Shown one piece after another: positions 26,960 to 39,004 of a stretch of 64,000 bases of DNA. Positions within the stretch are counted from its first letter, which is position 1; each line of letters begins with the position of its first letter. This DNA comes from Cryptomeria japonica (Eukaryota > Streptophyta > Pinopsida > Cupressales > Cupressaceae), in the NCBI RefSeq assembly GCF_030272615.1, contig NC_081407.1, positions 379,833,179 to 379,897,178 of the forward strand, in the 5' to 3' direction. Under the pieces are notes generated by a model. The model saw only the letters and a program-made list of their open reading frames with translations, was not told the origin of the DNA and made no database searches. The position numbers were made by a program, and so were the translations under genes.

Positions 26960-28008
26960 CCATTATTTTGAAAATTCTTGCTTTACCTCTTCAACTTTTT
27001 CTTTACCTTTCAAACGAGGTCCTTTGTTATTTGTCGGTGATGCCTTACTTCTACAAAAAATTTCAATATGTCCAATCTTGTTACAAGCATAACAAGTCAC
27101 ATTGTTTTTTTCTGATTAGCTTTTCCATATCCTATGCTGGTATGTGTTCTGCATTGATTAGATAGGTGTCCAAATCTTCCACAAACATAACATCTTACAT
27201 TCATTCTGCAGTTTTTTGAGTTATGACCAACTTTATTGCACTTAGAACATTGACCGGTGGGTGCATTGGTGTTCTGATAGTTTCTAGATCTACACTGATT
27301 TTCTCTATGACCATACTTGTTACAATTAAAGCATTTTCCATTAAATTTGTAGGCATTAGGTTGTCTTACCGGTTTACTGTGATCATGATTGTTTGTAGTA
27401 CCGGAGCTTTCACCAACTTCAAAGCCGAGGCCATTTGTATCTCAATTAGGTTTCTAATTTTTCAACATGTAAACAAGTTCCTCTGAGCTTTTCTTGAATT
27501 TCATCTTGTGTTGATTTGCAGTAGCCAACTCGTTTTCTAAGAAATCTTTGTGTCTCATGAGTTCAATTTTATCATGCTCCAAGTGAGTTATATTTGTCTT
27601 CAACGTATCATTTTCATGACTAAGTCTTAGATTTTCATTTCCAATATCATTGATTCTTCTAGCCAAGTCATCTTCATTCTTCTTTCAGTCTTCAATGTCT
27701 TTGCAAAACCTCATAGTCATATCTTGCATCTCATTCTTCATTGTATTGTTTTCTTGTCTCAGTTTGTTCACAAGGTCATTAAGAGTTTCTTTTTCATCAT
27801 CATCACTCTACATCTTCTCATAAAGTTCTCTTCTTTTGTTCCTAGCAATAGTGAGATTTCCTTGAAGTCCCTGAATTATTTCATGTGTAGCCTTCAGATC
27901 ATCTTCAAGTTTCATATTTTTCAACTTTTCTGCATCATAGTCTGGCAGAGTTGTTTCTAATTGCTTTCTCAAATTTTCCATCTCTACCAGTGTCAGAATC
28001 TTCCTCAA
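26960..28008 (-). pseudogene. Gag-like protein: coiled coil plus four CCHC zinc knuckles
   Basis: The first gene downstream of the primer site. About 180 residues of Lys/Glu/Asn-rich coiled coil (ENLRKQLETTLPDYDAEKLK, NDTLKTNITHLEHDKIEL) are followed by four CX2CX4HX4C knuckles: CFNCNKYGHRENQC (27292-27333), CSKCNKVGHNSKNC (27208-27249), CYVCGRFGHLSNQC (27151-27192) and CYACNKIGHIEIFC (27053-27094). The first three are in one frame; the fourth needs a frameshift in a T-run. Stops interrupt the linker. Such knuckles bind nucleic acid in retroelement Gag; four in tandem is unusual for copia-type Gag, which normally has one. A UBN2-type capsid domain is not recognisable. Confidence 0.75.
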
Positions 28009-28052
28009 GCTATTAGGCTTTTGAAAATAGAGGACTAGGCTCTAATACCAAT

Positions 28053-28824
28053 TGTTAGGATTCCCAAAGATACTGAGAGGGGGGGGTGAATTAGTATCTA
28101 ACCGGTTTATGGATTTTCTAAACTTATTAAATGAATTGCATGCCAAAACAGTGTACCGGTAAACCAGAATTGATGCAGTAAATAAGAACAATAAACACAA
28201 CATAGAAAGCACACCATAACACAATATTTTTAACGAGGAAACCCGGTGTGGGAAAAACCTCGGTGGGATTTGTGACCCACAATATTCACTCATTGGCCAA
28301 TAAGTAAATATTATTGATACAATAGGGGCCTGCACATGCAAGAAGGCCAACTGCCTAAAGCTCATTGCTTACATACAAAAAGGAAGTCTCATTGACTTAC
28401 AAAAGTGGATTATGTAAATCCAATGTCATGTACTGCTTCAGTTCAACATCTGCTATGCCAAGTTCAATACCGATTTAAGCTCTTGCAATAATCATAAACC
28501 TTATTCCACAATTTGCCAATATTCGCACATATTATCCATCTCGCATATTTCCCTTATTACAAATGTTCTACAAGATCTCATACTTATATATGAGCCTTAT
28601 TACAATACACCTTGTTGGCTTACAAAAAGATTTTACAATTAAATACAAAATACAATAAGCAAAAATCTCATCAGCCAGAGTGCCGGTAAACATCTTTGTC
28701 GTTGCCGCTGCCGATGTCTGTGCTTGTGCCGGTGTCTGTCGGTGCCATAGGATTGTAAGGTTGCCATCAATGAAAATACCTTCAATCACCTACAATTTCT
28801 CATTGGAGTGTGCATTTGCCAACA
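28053..28824 (-). repeat. 5' LTR of the two-gene element
   Basis: Pairs with 22086-22874 along its whole length. It has a shorter G-run near its start, and the conserved block on minus at 28235-28264. ATTGG follows at 28825-28829. Confidence 0.9.
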
Positions 28825-29112
28825 ATTGGGCCTTAAAGGTCAAAATAGGACATAATTAGGGTTTATGATTAAATGATTTATTGGAGTAATAAAATAAAAA
28901 GGGGCACACTTAGGGTAAAGGGCCCAATTTTATGATGTATGAAGTGATGAAATAGGACTTTAGATTTAATTAAATTAATTAATTAAATGCATAAAGGGAA
29001 ATAAGAAATGCAAGATGCAAGACACACTAAGGCGGGTGCTAACCTAAGTGTGAAATTATACCACCATAGCAAGGGTGTACAATTTACGATACTATATTTA
29101 GCCCCCACTTTA

Positions 29113-30555
29113 GTGGTAATATGACACTATGTGCATATGTAAGTTGAAGTAAAGAAAATTAAACATTCATGAAAAAGGATATATCCACAAGTTATCGGAT
29201 GAAGCCCCCAATGGTATCTGCAATACACAGTTAGGATCCGCACACTATAAAAACACATATTAGATAAAATCACAAAAGCACCTAAATGCTTAATAAGGAA
29301 GGTGATGAAAATTAGAGGGTAGCTATATCCCCCCCCCTATTTTGGCTTGCTAATTTTAGTGATTTAAAACAAGGTATCATGTTGTTTACCACGTTGAATT
29401 GTGAAAGAAGATTGATGACAAATGCTCATAAGAAGAATTGATACAAGATCAAAAATTAATGGAGAATCATTTGGTAAGAAAGAGAACTAAGCCTCAATTC
29501 CAACACAACAAAGAGTGTGAAAATTTGAGATCCCTCTAACACAAGATGAAATATTTAAAAGGAAACAAATGCAAAGAGAAGAGTATGTGCAAGATCATGG
29601 TGTGCCAAAATAGGCCCTTAAGTGGCAATGAAATTTCAAAAAATCAGAGCTATGCAACTTGACATGAAAATTTGAATAAGTTGTGAACATTATTTTTAAA
29701 ATATGTAAGAAGAGAGTATATAGAAAATTGAATGTAGTTTCTAAGATACTAGTTGTTTTTTGGGAAAAAAAAATCCTATTTGATGAAAATTTCAAATTTC
29801 AATGTAGTGGTACTAAAATTTAAGGAAAAAAATAAGAAGTAGATGTATGTCTGACCACCCTAATCACAATAAAATCATAATATTTTTTTATAATGTTTAT
29901 AATATAAGTATTAGACTCATGTCCAGATGTGACATCTAATTTTTTTTAATTTTTTATAAAGTAAATAATTATTTATGAATTTTTTACTGTAGCTTTTCAG
30001 AAATTCAGAAACTCCTACGTCTGACCACCTTAACTTGGTCAAAACCTAATGAAATTTAGTTTTTTTTTTAATTTTTCCCTATAGTAGACGAAGCATAGGA
30101 TGTGATGCATGTTTCGGATTCAAAAAAATTTATAGCATTTGAAAGTTATGAGTGTTTTTCAATCAGTCTATCAATTAGGACTATTGGCAGAATTCAATTA
30201 GAAAATAAATAATAATTATTTATTAAAGTCGAAATAAGACAAGCCTTATATTGTTGGAAAGCTGGGAACGTCCTTAAAAAACCCCTTTCATTTTATCAAT
30301 TTTGGCTACAAAAAAAAGTCATCAGCCACCAGTGTAAAGTCTGGAAAATAAAGGAATACTGAAAAACACATTTTTTCAATTGACTTTCCAGGCTTGTCAC
30401 TTCCAAGCCAAATACCAAAGCATTCCCGAGCCGAAATTTGAAATTTAAAAATTTGACTACAAAAATTAGATATCCGATTTTAATAAGTAAATTCTCTAAC
30501 TAAATTTGCACATAATTAATTTAATGTTTATTAATATATTAATATATTAATTTAT
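29113..30555. other. AT-rich interior of the giant element, non-coding
   Basis: Follows the polypurine tract of the giant element. Only short random ORFs are present. No repeat or domain seen. The position corresponds to the 3' untranslated interior on the minus strand. Confidence 0.5.
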
Positions 30556-30612
30556 GAGAGAGAGAGAGAGAGAGAGAGTTGGGGAGGAGGAAGGGAAATA
30601 TGGGTAGGGGGA

Positions 30613-30667
<55 letters not shown>

Positions 30668-32242
30668 GGGGAAGGGAGAGAGAGATAGAGAGAGATAGAT
30701 AGAGAGATTAGGGGAAAAGGATAGAGAGAGATTAAAGGGGAGAGAGAGAGAGAAGGAGAGGGAGAGAGATATTAGGGGAGATAGAGAGAGAGAGATTAGG
30801 GGAGAGGGGGAGAGAGAGATTAAGACACCATAGGACCCAAAGCGATCCAATATGGTGTCATAATGGGTCGTATGATGTCCTAAGGGGTCATAAGGGTTTA
30901 TGGGACACCATATGACCCCTAAGGACAACATACGACCCCTTATGACACCATATGGTTCCGTTAGGGGGCATATGGTGTCCATAGGCATCATATGGTGTCC
31001 TGGGACACCATATGACCCCTTACGAGACCAAATTGTGTCATTATGGGCCATATGGTGTCCTAAGGGGTTCTAGGACACAATATGACCCCTTAGGACACAA
31101 TATGACCCAAAGTGACCCAATATGGTGCCATTAGGGGTCATATGGTGTCCTAAGGGGTCATATGATGTCTTAAAAAGGTCATATGACATAATATGACCCA
31201 TTAGGACACAATATGACCCATAACGACCAAATATGGTGTCTTAAGGGGTCATATGGTGTCCTAAGAGGTTGTAGGACATCATAGGACCCCTTAAGACACC
31301 ATATGGTGTTGTTAGGGGTCATATGGTGTCCTAAGGGGCCATAGGACATAATATGACCCCTTAGGACACCATAGGACCCAAAGCAACCCAATATGGTGTC
31401 AAAATGGGTCATATGGTGTCCTAAGGGGTCATAAGGGTTTATGGGACACCAGGTCATATGACATAAGATGACCCCTTAGGACACAATATGACCCATAACG
31501 ACCAAATATGGTGTCTTAAGGGGTCATATGGTGTCCTAAGGGGTTGTAGGACATCATAGGACCCCTTAAGACACCATATGGTGTTGTTAGGGGTCATATG
31601 GTGTCCTAAGTGGCCATAGGACATAATATGACCCCTTAGGACACCATAGGACCCAAAGCGACCCAATATGGTGTCAAAATGGGTCGTATGGTGTCCTAAG
31701 GAGTCATAAGGGTTTATGGGACACCATATGACCCCTAAGGGCAACATATGGTGTCGTTAGGGGTCATATGGTGTCCATAAAGGTCATGTGGTATCCTAGG
31801 ACACCATATGACCCCTTAAGACACCAAATTGTGTTGTTATGGGTCATATGGTGTCCTAACAGGTCGTAGGACACAATATGACCCCTTAGGACACAATATG
31901 ACCCAAAGCAACTAAATATGGTGTCCTAAGGGGTCATAAGGGTTCATGGGACACCATATGACCCCTAAGGGCAACATACGACACCTTATGACACCATATG
32001 GTGTCGTTAGGGGTCATATGGTGTCCATAGGCATCATATGGTGTCCTAGGACACCATAGGCATCATATGGTGTCCTAGGACACCATATGACCCCTTAAGA
32101 CACCAAATTGTGTTGTTATGGGTCATATGGTGTCCTCAGGGGTCGTAGGACACAATATGACCCAAATCTCTCTCTCTCTCTCTCCATCCCTCTCCTCTCT
32201 CTCTCTCTCCCCTAATCTCTCTCTCTCTCTCTCTCTCTCTCT
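30556..32242. repeat. Orientation-flipping 20-bp tandem array between GA and CT tracts
   Basis: The left edge is (GA)n with interruptions (30556-30578, 30615-30662 and on to about 30816); the right edge is (CT)n (32167-32242). Between them a 20-bp unit, TATGGTGTCCTAAGGGGTCA, repeats in tandem but switches strand every one to three units (TGACCCCTTAGGACACCATA). The core CATATG is itself palindromic. The whole block is therefore an imperfect, multi-hairpin palindrome. Minus-strand ORFs across it are translation artefacts of the repeat. Confidence 0.92.
31174..31740. repeat. ~275-bp higher-order duplication inside the 20-bp array
   Basis: The block with CCCATAACGACCAAATATGG at about 31217 recurs 275 bp later at about 31492, with the same order of forward and reversed 20-bp units. 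The array therefore grew by duplication of a multi-unit block as well as by single units. Confidence 0.8.
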
Positions 32243-32816
32243 AAAATATGACTAATAAAATCTGATATTGGATTTAATCAGATATTTGATTTCTGACATT
32301 GCCATTAATGTGGTAGTTCAGTAAAAAAAGGCAGCAACGAGAAAATTTTTGGGGACCATAAATTTATACATTAAAATCGGATATCCAATTTTTGTACATA
32401 AAAAAGAGCCTTGTGGGCCATTTTGTGGATTCCAACGGCCCACAGTCTGCATATTCTATTTTCTGTCGATGATCACGGGTTTTTAGACAAGTTGAGACAA
32501 ATTTGTGCTTTTGAGAGATTCTTAAAGTCAAATCTTACATTGTCAATCATGTAAGAGCATCTATGTGGAGGGAAATGGGGAGAAGTAGTTGTTGGAAGTC
32601 TAAACTCAAAAGAAAACTTTCAAATGACCAAATTGAAGTGTATAGAGAAAGATATAGAAAATGTCATAGGAGGAGAAGACAAGGTATGTTAAATATTGCT
32701 AATGTTACTTCAAGTGAAGAGGAATGGTAATTATGTGTATACAATAAATGGAAATATTGATGATCATTATGTGTCTACAGTATAATGCTTGTTTATATAT
32801 AATTTTAGCACTTAGG
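32243..32816. other. Non-coding spacer between the two arrays
   Basis: About 570 bp of AT-rich sequence with no ORF of note and no repeat recognised. Confidence 0.5.
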
Positions 32817-35101
32817 GCACTCAAGGGATGACGTCGGTAGGGTATGATTGACGATTTTTTCACCAACCAAAAAATTGTTGCCCTAATAAACCCATAGGGA
32901 AACTTGAAAAAATGAGATAGGATTTTGTAGGGACCCCTCTTGTAGCCCCGTAGGTTCAAATGAATCGTTCACAGGTGCCATAGATTCTAAGTTAGGGCCC
33001 ATCAAATTTTGACAATTTTTAGCACTTAGGGTGCTCAAGGGACGATGCTCGTAGGGTATGACCCCGAGCATTCAATCGAGTGGGGGGGAAAATAGGAGCA
33101 TGCATAGGGTAATAATGCCTAACTGGACATGTCAAAGCTGACGGTTCATCATTGCGACAAGCAGGACAAGAAATTGGCCACGCGACAACATTCGATTGAG
33201 TGAGACTGACGATTTTTTTGCCAACCAAAAAATTTCTGCCCTAATAAAACTGTAGGGCAACTTGAAAACCCGAGATAGGCTTTTGTAGGGACCCCACTAG
33301 TGGCCCCATAGGTTCAAATAGATCATTTGCAGGTGCCATGGATTTTGAGTTAGGGCCCGTCAAAGTTTAACAATTTTTAGCACTTAGGGCGCTCAAGGGA
33401 CGACGCCGGTAGGGTATGACCTTGAGCGTTCGATCGAGTGGGGGGGGAAAATAGGAGCATGCATAGGGTAATAATGCCTAACTAGACATGTTGGAGTTGA
33501 CGGTTCATCATCGCGACGATTTGAACAAGAAATTGGCTACGCAACAACATTCGATTGAGTGAGATTGATGATTTTTTGCCAACTAAAAAATTGCTACCCT
33601 AATAAAACCATAGGGAAAATTGAAAAACCAGGATAGGATTTTGTAGGGACCCCTCTCATGGCCCCGTAGGTTCAAACAGATCATTCGCAGGTGCCACGGA
33701 TTCCAAGTTAGGGCCCATCAAAGTTTGACAATTTTAGCACTTAGGGCGCTCAAGGGACGATGTCGGTAGGGTATGACCCCGAGCATTTGATCTAGTGGGC
33801 GGGCAAAATAGGAGCATGCATAGGGTAATAATGCCCAACTAGACATGTCGGAGCTGACGGTTTGTCATCACGACGAGCAGAACGAGAAATTGGCCATGCG
33901 ACAACATTCGATTGAGTGAGATTGATGATGTTTTCTCCAACCGAAAAGTTGCTGCCCTAATAAAACCGTAGGGAAAATTGAAAAATCGAGATAGGCTTTT
34001 GTAGGGACCCCTCTCATAGCCCTATAGGTTCAAACAGGTCATTTGCAGGTGCCATGAATTCCGAGTTAGGGCCCATCAAAGTTTGACATTTTTTAGCACT
34101 TAGGGCACTCAAGGGACAATGTCGGTAGGGTATGACCCTGAGCGTTTGATCGAGTGGGGGGGGGGGGGGGAATAGGAGAATGCATAGGGTAATAATGCCT
34201 AACTGGACATGTTGGAGCTGATGGTTCATCATCACGATGAGTTGAACAAGAAATTGGCCACACGACAACATTCGATTAAGTGAGACTGATGATTTTTTTG
34301 CCAACCGAAAAATTGTTGCCCTAATAAAACCATAGGGTAACTTGAAAAACCAAGATAGGATTTTGTAGGTACCCCTCTCATGGCCTCATAGGTTCAAATG
34401 GATCATTCGCAGGTGCCACGGATTCTGAGTTAGGGCCCATCAAACTTTGACAATTTTTAGTACTTAGGGCGCTCAAGGGACGACTTCGGTAGGTATGACC
34501 CTAAGTGTTCGATCGAGTGGGGGGCAAAATAGGAGCATGCATAGAGTAATAATGCCTAACTAGACATGTTGGATCTAACGATTTGTCATCGCGACGAGTT
34601 GAATGAGAAATTGGCCATGTGACAACATTTGATTGAGTGAGACAGACAATTTTTTTGCCAACCAAAAAATTGCTACCCTAATAAAACCGTAGGGCAACCT
34701 AAAAAACCAAGATAAGATTTTGTAGGGACCCCTTTCATGACCCCGTAGGTTCAAATGGATCATTTGCAGGTGCCATGGATTCCGAGTTAGGGCCCATCAA
34801 AGTTTGACAATTTTTAGCACTTAGGGCGCTCAAGGGATGACACTGGTAGGGTATAACCCCGAGCATTCGATCAAGTGGGCGCGAAAAATAGAAGCATGCA
34901 TACGGTAATAATTTCTAACTGCACATGTCGGAGCTGACGGTTCATCATCGCAATGAGCAGAACAAGAAATTGGCCACGCGACAACATTCGATTGAGTGAG
35001 ACTGACAATTTTTTCGCCAAACGAAAAATTGCTGCCCTAATAAAACCCTGAACATTCGACCAAGGTGGGGGGTAAAATAGGACCATGCATAGGGTAATAA
35101 T
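32817..35101. repeat. ~359-bp satellite-like tandem array, about six copies
   Basis: The landmark AGCACTTAGGGCGCTCAAGG starts at 32817, 33021, 33379, 33736, 34095, 34459 (TACTTAGGG variant) and 34816, giving spacings of 204, 358, 357, 359, 364 and 357 bp. The first unit has an internal deletion of about 155 bp and the last is truncated with a jump near 35041. A variable G-run (GTGGGGGG) occurs in each unit. Peptides read from it on minus are not proteins. Confidence 0.92.
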
Positions 35102-35280
35102 GAATTGTATCAAGTATTGTTCATTAAATGAATTGTATTGGATTGTATTGTTGATTAAATGAATTATATTGTTCATTAAATGAATTGTATTGTATTGTTC
35201 ATTAAATGAATTAAATTGTTCATTATACAAACAACACTTAAGATGAAATGAAATGAATTGTATTGTTCATTAAATATCCA
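35102..35280. repeat. AT-rich ~20-28-bp minisatellite
   Basis: About six imperfect copies of ATTGTTCATTAAATGAATTG. The first follows directly on the last satellite unit. Confidence 0.85.
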
Positions 35281-35543
35281 TTATTAACCATTGTTAATTA
35301 TTGGAATGAAGATTAAAGATTTCCATGATAACACCACGCACAGATGAGCAATAATTTATATGATCGACTATCAACTTCTGTATATATAAAAATGTCAAAT
35401 GATTACAAATGTATGTCCATACACAAATATGGTATAAACGCCAACTAAAACAAAATGTATGTCTAAATACGTGAATGTATGTCCATATACAAAATATACA
35501 TGCCAACTAGACATGTAAGCATCCCAAAAATATCTATAACATC

Positions 35544-37345
35544 CTAAGCTGTTAATGGATCATCAAAATTGATCCTCTTCTCCGCATTGCTTGGCTCTGA
35601 AGGATCCTACACAAGAAAAACAAACCACAATTAATATTAGTTATATTATATAATTCACATTCGAAAAGTTAACATAAAAATGAACTATAATTTAACTATT
35701 CATGTTTACCTCATCTCTACGTTTTCTCTTTGGCTTTGCAGGACTCTTGATGTATGTCTTCGGTAAAGGAGGTATGTTTTGAATGTTTTCATACACAACC
35801 TACATATGTTCAGAAACATGACATTGATACAAGTTAGCATATAATTGTCACTGATAATAACAAATTATATCTACTAATCACAAAATAAAATAAACACACA
35901 TCTACTCGAGGCATCTCTTCTTCTTCTTCTTCTTCTTCTTCTTCAGGTATACTAGGTGTAGTCATCAAGGATGTGAAGCCAAGATTTCTCTGTATATATA
36001 CACAACAAGTATACAAAAATATCAATCTATGTCTAGACGTGTATAATCACTATAAGTTATTTAAACTATTCATTCAATCATATTTGCATTCAATTACCTT
36101 TCCCTTGTCTCCAACTGCACTACCAGATCCTAAATCACACTACCCCACACTTGTGCTGCTTGTACCCTACAAGAGTAAAATAAGATATACATGCAAGTTA
36201 CTACATAATCTAATTAATACCAATATAAATGATGAGCATGTATGTACAATAAAATACAAATGACTAGGTGCAATAATATATGTACCGTCGAGCTATCAAG
36301 GCCAAATGAAATGGCCGACAAGGTGCCCTCCTAAATCTGTCTCAACTCCTCCTCAGTCATCAACTATTAAATAGACCATGTAAATAAAAATGAGTACTTA
36401 ATATTATCTAGATTATAAATATTCATTTAAAATATAACATGAACTATGAAAATACAAATCTTACCACAACATCATCAATGTATGATGATGGTGCATCCTC
36501 GCCTCTAGCATGTGAGCACTCCCCAGGGTATCCTCTAGTCTGTGTAAAAATATGTGGTGCATCATGCATCTCATGCACCTCATAATCTACACTGTCTGCG
36601 GGAGGATCAACGGGTTGTCCAACTGGACCCAAGCATACATGCCCACACATGACACAACTATGGGGCACACATATGTGTGGAGCCAAGGATGATGTGTCAG
36701 TGCCATCGGATGCACTGCTACCATGAAGAGTAGGTTGAGCTACTGACCCAGCCTAAGAAACCAAAAGGCTACTCAAAGAGTGAATAGCCGATAAGGTTCG
36801 TGAAGCCGCCTCACAAATGATATCAAGATGTTGCACTACATGTGGAGTATCAACAGGAGGAGGGGGGACATATGGGCCCTAGACTACTCTGACTGCCCCT
36901 GGTCTATTTTGGGGCATACATAAACCTACACCCTGGAAAGGTTAGATGTCAAAGTAGTTAACATGTTTTCGTAAAACAAACTTAGCATACAATTTTTTAA
37001 TGAAATAGAAGGGTACATCAAGATTGTTGTTGGGTGGTTTGTCGAAAACCATCCACCAACGATCCCAAAAGTTTTTCATAATACCATCATTTGTGCACCA
37101 TTTAATAGAAAGTTTTGTTTTTTGGGGATCTACGGGTTGACCAGTGCGGGGATTCACAAACAATGAGGCGATAGCGGCTTTAGATATCTCAAGATCCTTG
37201 ATATCCTTATATGACAAGCCATCTGCATATTTTTCCCTCATAGGATCTCACCACAAAATGGCAGCATTATGCTCCTCAGTCATGGTTTCCATACTCTTTA
37301 TGATCGACGTGAGAGGATCAAACATTGGGTTTAGACGAGGGATCC
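35544..37345 (-). pseudogene. Intron-bearing gene of unknown family (about six exons)
   Basis: The minus strand reads as a spliced gene. A long first block (36465-37345) contains KDIKDLEISKAAIASLFVNP and FWDRWWMVFDKPPNNN. Short exons with GT-AG borders follow: 36286-36363, 36098-36166, 35906-35989 (poly-Glu from a GAA repeat), 35710-35799 (basic KPAKPKRKRRDE-like, NLS-like) and 35544-35606, ending in TAG. In-frame stops near 37240, 36945, 36880 and 36750 show decay, several fitting CGA/CAG to TGA/TAG. The family is not recognised. An acidic plus basic C-terminus suggests a nuclear protein, perhaps a transposon-encoded one. Exon borders are my inference. Confidence 0.5.
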
Positions 37346-38465
37346 TACAATATACTTCTGCAATCCCCTCAATTCATTCAAATTTTGTGCAATCAAATCT
37401 TGAATTGAGGGGGGATTTGCATAGGTAATTACCATGCCAAGGTGTACTGACACCCAGGCCAAGCAAAAAGTCAACATGGATTTTCGCATTTTTAGGCGAG
37501 TGAAGAAGGCTATTTTTTTCACATCACCACTTTTTGGCCCCCCAAGATCCTGCACTATCCCAGAAGGAAGAAGAGATAGAAAGCATGAATACATACTTTG
37601 GTGATCCATGAGAAGAGAAAAGGAACCATGGACAGTTTGCCCCTAAAACTAGGCGATCCATGGAGAGGACATGGAAAACTAGCCACCAGAGTCTGTTTGG
37701 GTGATCCATGTAAGGGAGGAGAGTGAGAACATCATTAGTTCCATTCAACCTCATGCATGTGTGTGCAAGTAGAACAAGGATACCTACCTTCGACGGCAAG
37801 AAGATATCCATCATGAAACAATGTCATAAATCCAAGCAAGAGAGGGAATACTCTTCAAGAAAGGATAAGATAGTTCAAAAGAGATATCTTGCTATATAAG
37901 TGTACATGATATCCTTGGAGGAGAAGAGATATTTGTTCAAAATACATCTACCTTCAAGACTTGTCCTAGACAAACATAACATCTTCTATAACAAATGAAT
38001 ACAAGAGTTTTGAAAAGACAAAAGGATTGAGATGACATCAAAGAGAGATTATTTATAACAACACTTTGCACGTGCCCAAAATAGAAGGGTTTATTATAAA
38101 AAATACTACTCAATGAAGAAAAGAAATTGATGAATGATCAAAGACTTCCAACACCAAGGAGGAGGTCCCAATTAAAGATATGTACTTAAGATCCCCATTA
38201 GGGATGCTTGTTCCAATATTAGAGAAGGAATTCAAATCTGAATACACCTCTACAATCAATAAGAAATCCTTATAGAAGACACTACTTCACAAAGGGGAAT
38301 TTTAATCTTAAGAAGGAGAGATGTTTGAAATCACTCTTGCCCCCTATATATATAGGGATAAGTGATGGGATAGAAATAGGCTATTATGTTGCTTCCAAAA
38401 GTATGATTGCGTGTGAAATTGTACCATCATGAATGACAATGAGCCCCCAGTAAGTGAGCTACCAA
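37346..38465. other. Giant-element interior, no clear gene
   Basis: Minus ORFs of 92-96 codons (37331-37609, 37524-37814) overlap in different frames and show no family motif. They may be further decayed 5' sequence of the intron-bearing gene. The rest is AT-rich without structure up to the copia-2 insertion. Confidence 0.4.
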
Positions 38466-38470
38466 TGTCA

Positions 38471-38985
38471 TGTTGGTATTGTGATTGTCATTGATGTCAA
38501 CCGATATAGGATGGTTACCGGTATAAAAGATGTTTGTGCAGTATTGTTATTGTTGCATACTTAATGAGATGTCTTTGATATTCACCGGTAAGTGATATTG
38601 TACACAAGTTAGTGTTGACTTGTGCAAGGACTACAGATCGGTAAGTGATATGATGGTAGTGCATTGTTTCCAACTGACAAGTGAGTTGGTGTAGAAGTGT
38701 CAACTGGCAACCGATATGCTGAAGGATGTTTGGACAAGAAACAACGGAACTCCCCACTAGATAAAGAAGCAATCACCCTAAGAAGTAGTTGACATAATGA
38801 TGCGGTCATAGGAGATGACTCAAGCTGAATTTTAGTAGTTGTATGCATGACCGGAGCTCTCTAGAAAAACAAGTGATCAGTCTTCTTAGGGATCAGTGAC
38901 TGATGGCAAAAGATAACAGAGTTACACTGGTGAAGCGGTTATATCAGTTATCCTTAGAGAACTTAGGGAATCTCAAAGCATTGAG
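38471..38985 (+). repeat. copia-2 5' LTR, truncated
   Basis: Aligns with the first ~520 bp of the 3' LTR (TGTTGGTATTGTGATTGTC onward). It then breaks off, and coding sequence matching mid-Gag begins at about 39005. Confidence 0.85.
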
Positions 38986-39004
38986 GATTTCCTCATGTTC
39001 AAAA

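Larger units (their letters stand above)
22086..28824 (-). mobile_element. Non-autonomous LTR element with two novel genes and no pol
   Basis: LTRs at 22086-22874 (789 bp) and 28053-28824 (772 bp) begin TGTTAGG and end GCCAACA. Perfect ATTGG duplications sit at 22081-22085 and 28825-28829. The primer site TGGTATTAGAGCC (minus, 28038-28050) and a polypurine tract next to 22874 set the minus orientation. The internal 5.2 kb encodes a coiled-coil protein with four zinc knuckles, then a ~1150-codon protein of unknown family. Copia protease, integrase, RT and RNase H are absent. By eye the LTRs differ at about 7 of the first 210 aligned bases. Confidence 0.88.
20657..29096 (-). repeat. Giant element 3' LTR, split by LTR element at 22086-28824
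   Basis: Pieces 20657-22085 and 28830-29096 join to about 1.7 kb. They align with the right LTR from GAAAAACTAGGGTTTGATTG through to GGGTGTACAATTTA. This copy has 162 bp near its start (between GAGAAAA at 20666-20672 and at 20828-20834) that the other copy lacks. The inner terminus reads CTATA where the partner ends CTTCA, so the terminal CA is mutated. Confidence 0.75.

Noticed and set aside
20657-29096. Interpretation as an independent solo LTR
   Set aside because: Its outer flank has no duplication partner at its own inner edge, but it matches the outer flank of the LTR at 47230-49885 perfectly.
30539-31747. Three minus-strand ORFs of 92-170 codons
   Set aside because: They are translations of the 20-bp array; the same peptide recurs with each repeat block.
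32817-35101. Array considered as a CRISPR-like structure
   Set aside because: Units are ~359 bp without unique spacers, in plant nuclear DNA with retroelements. It is a satellite.
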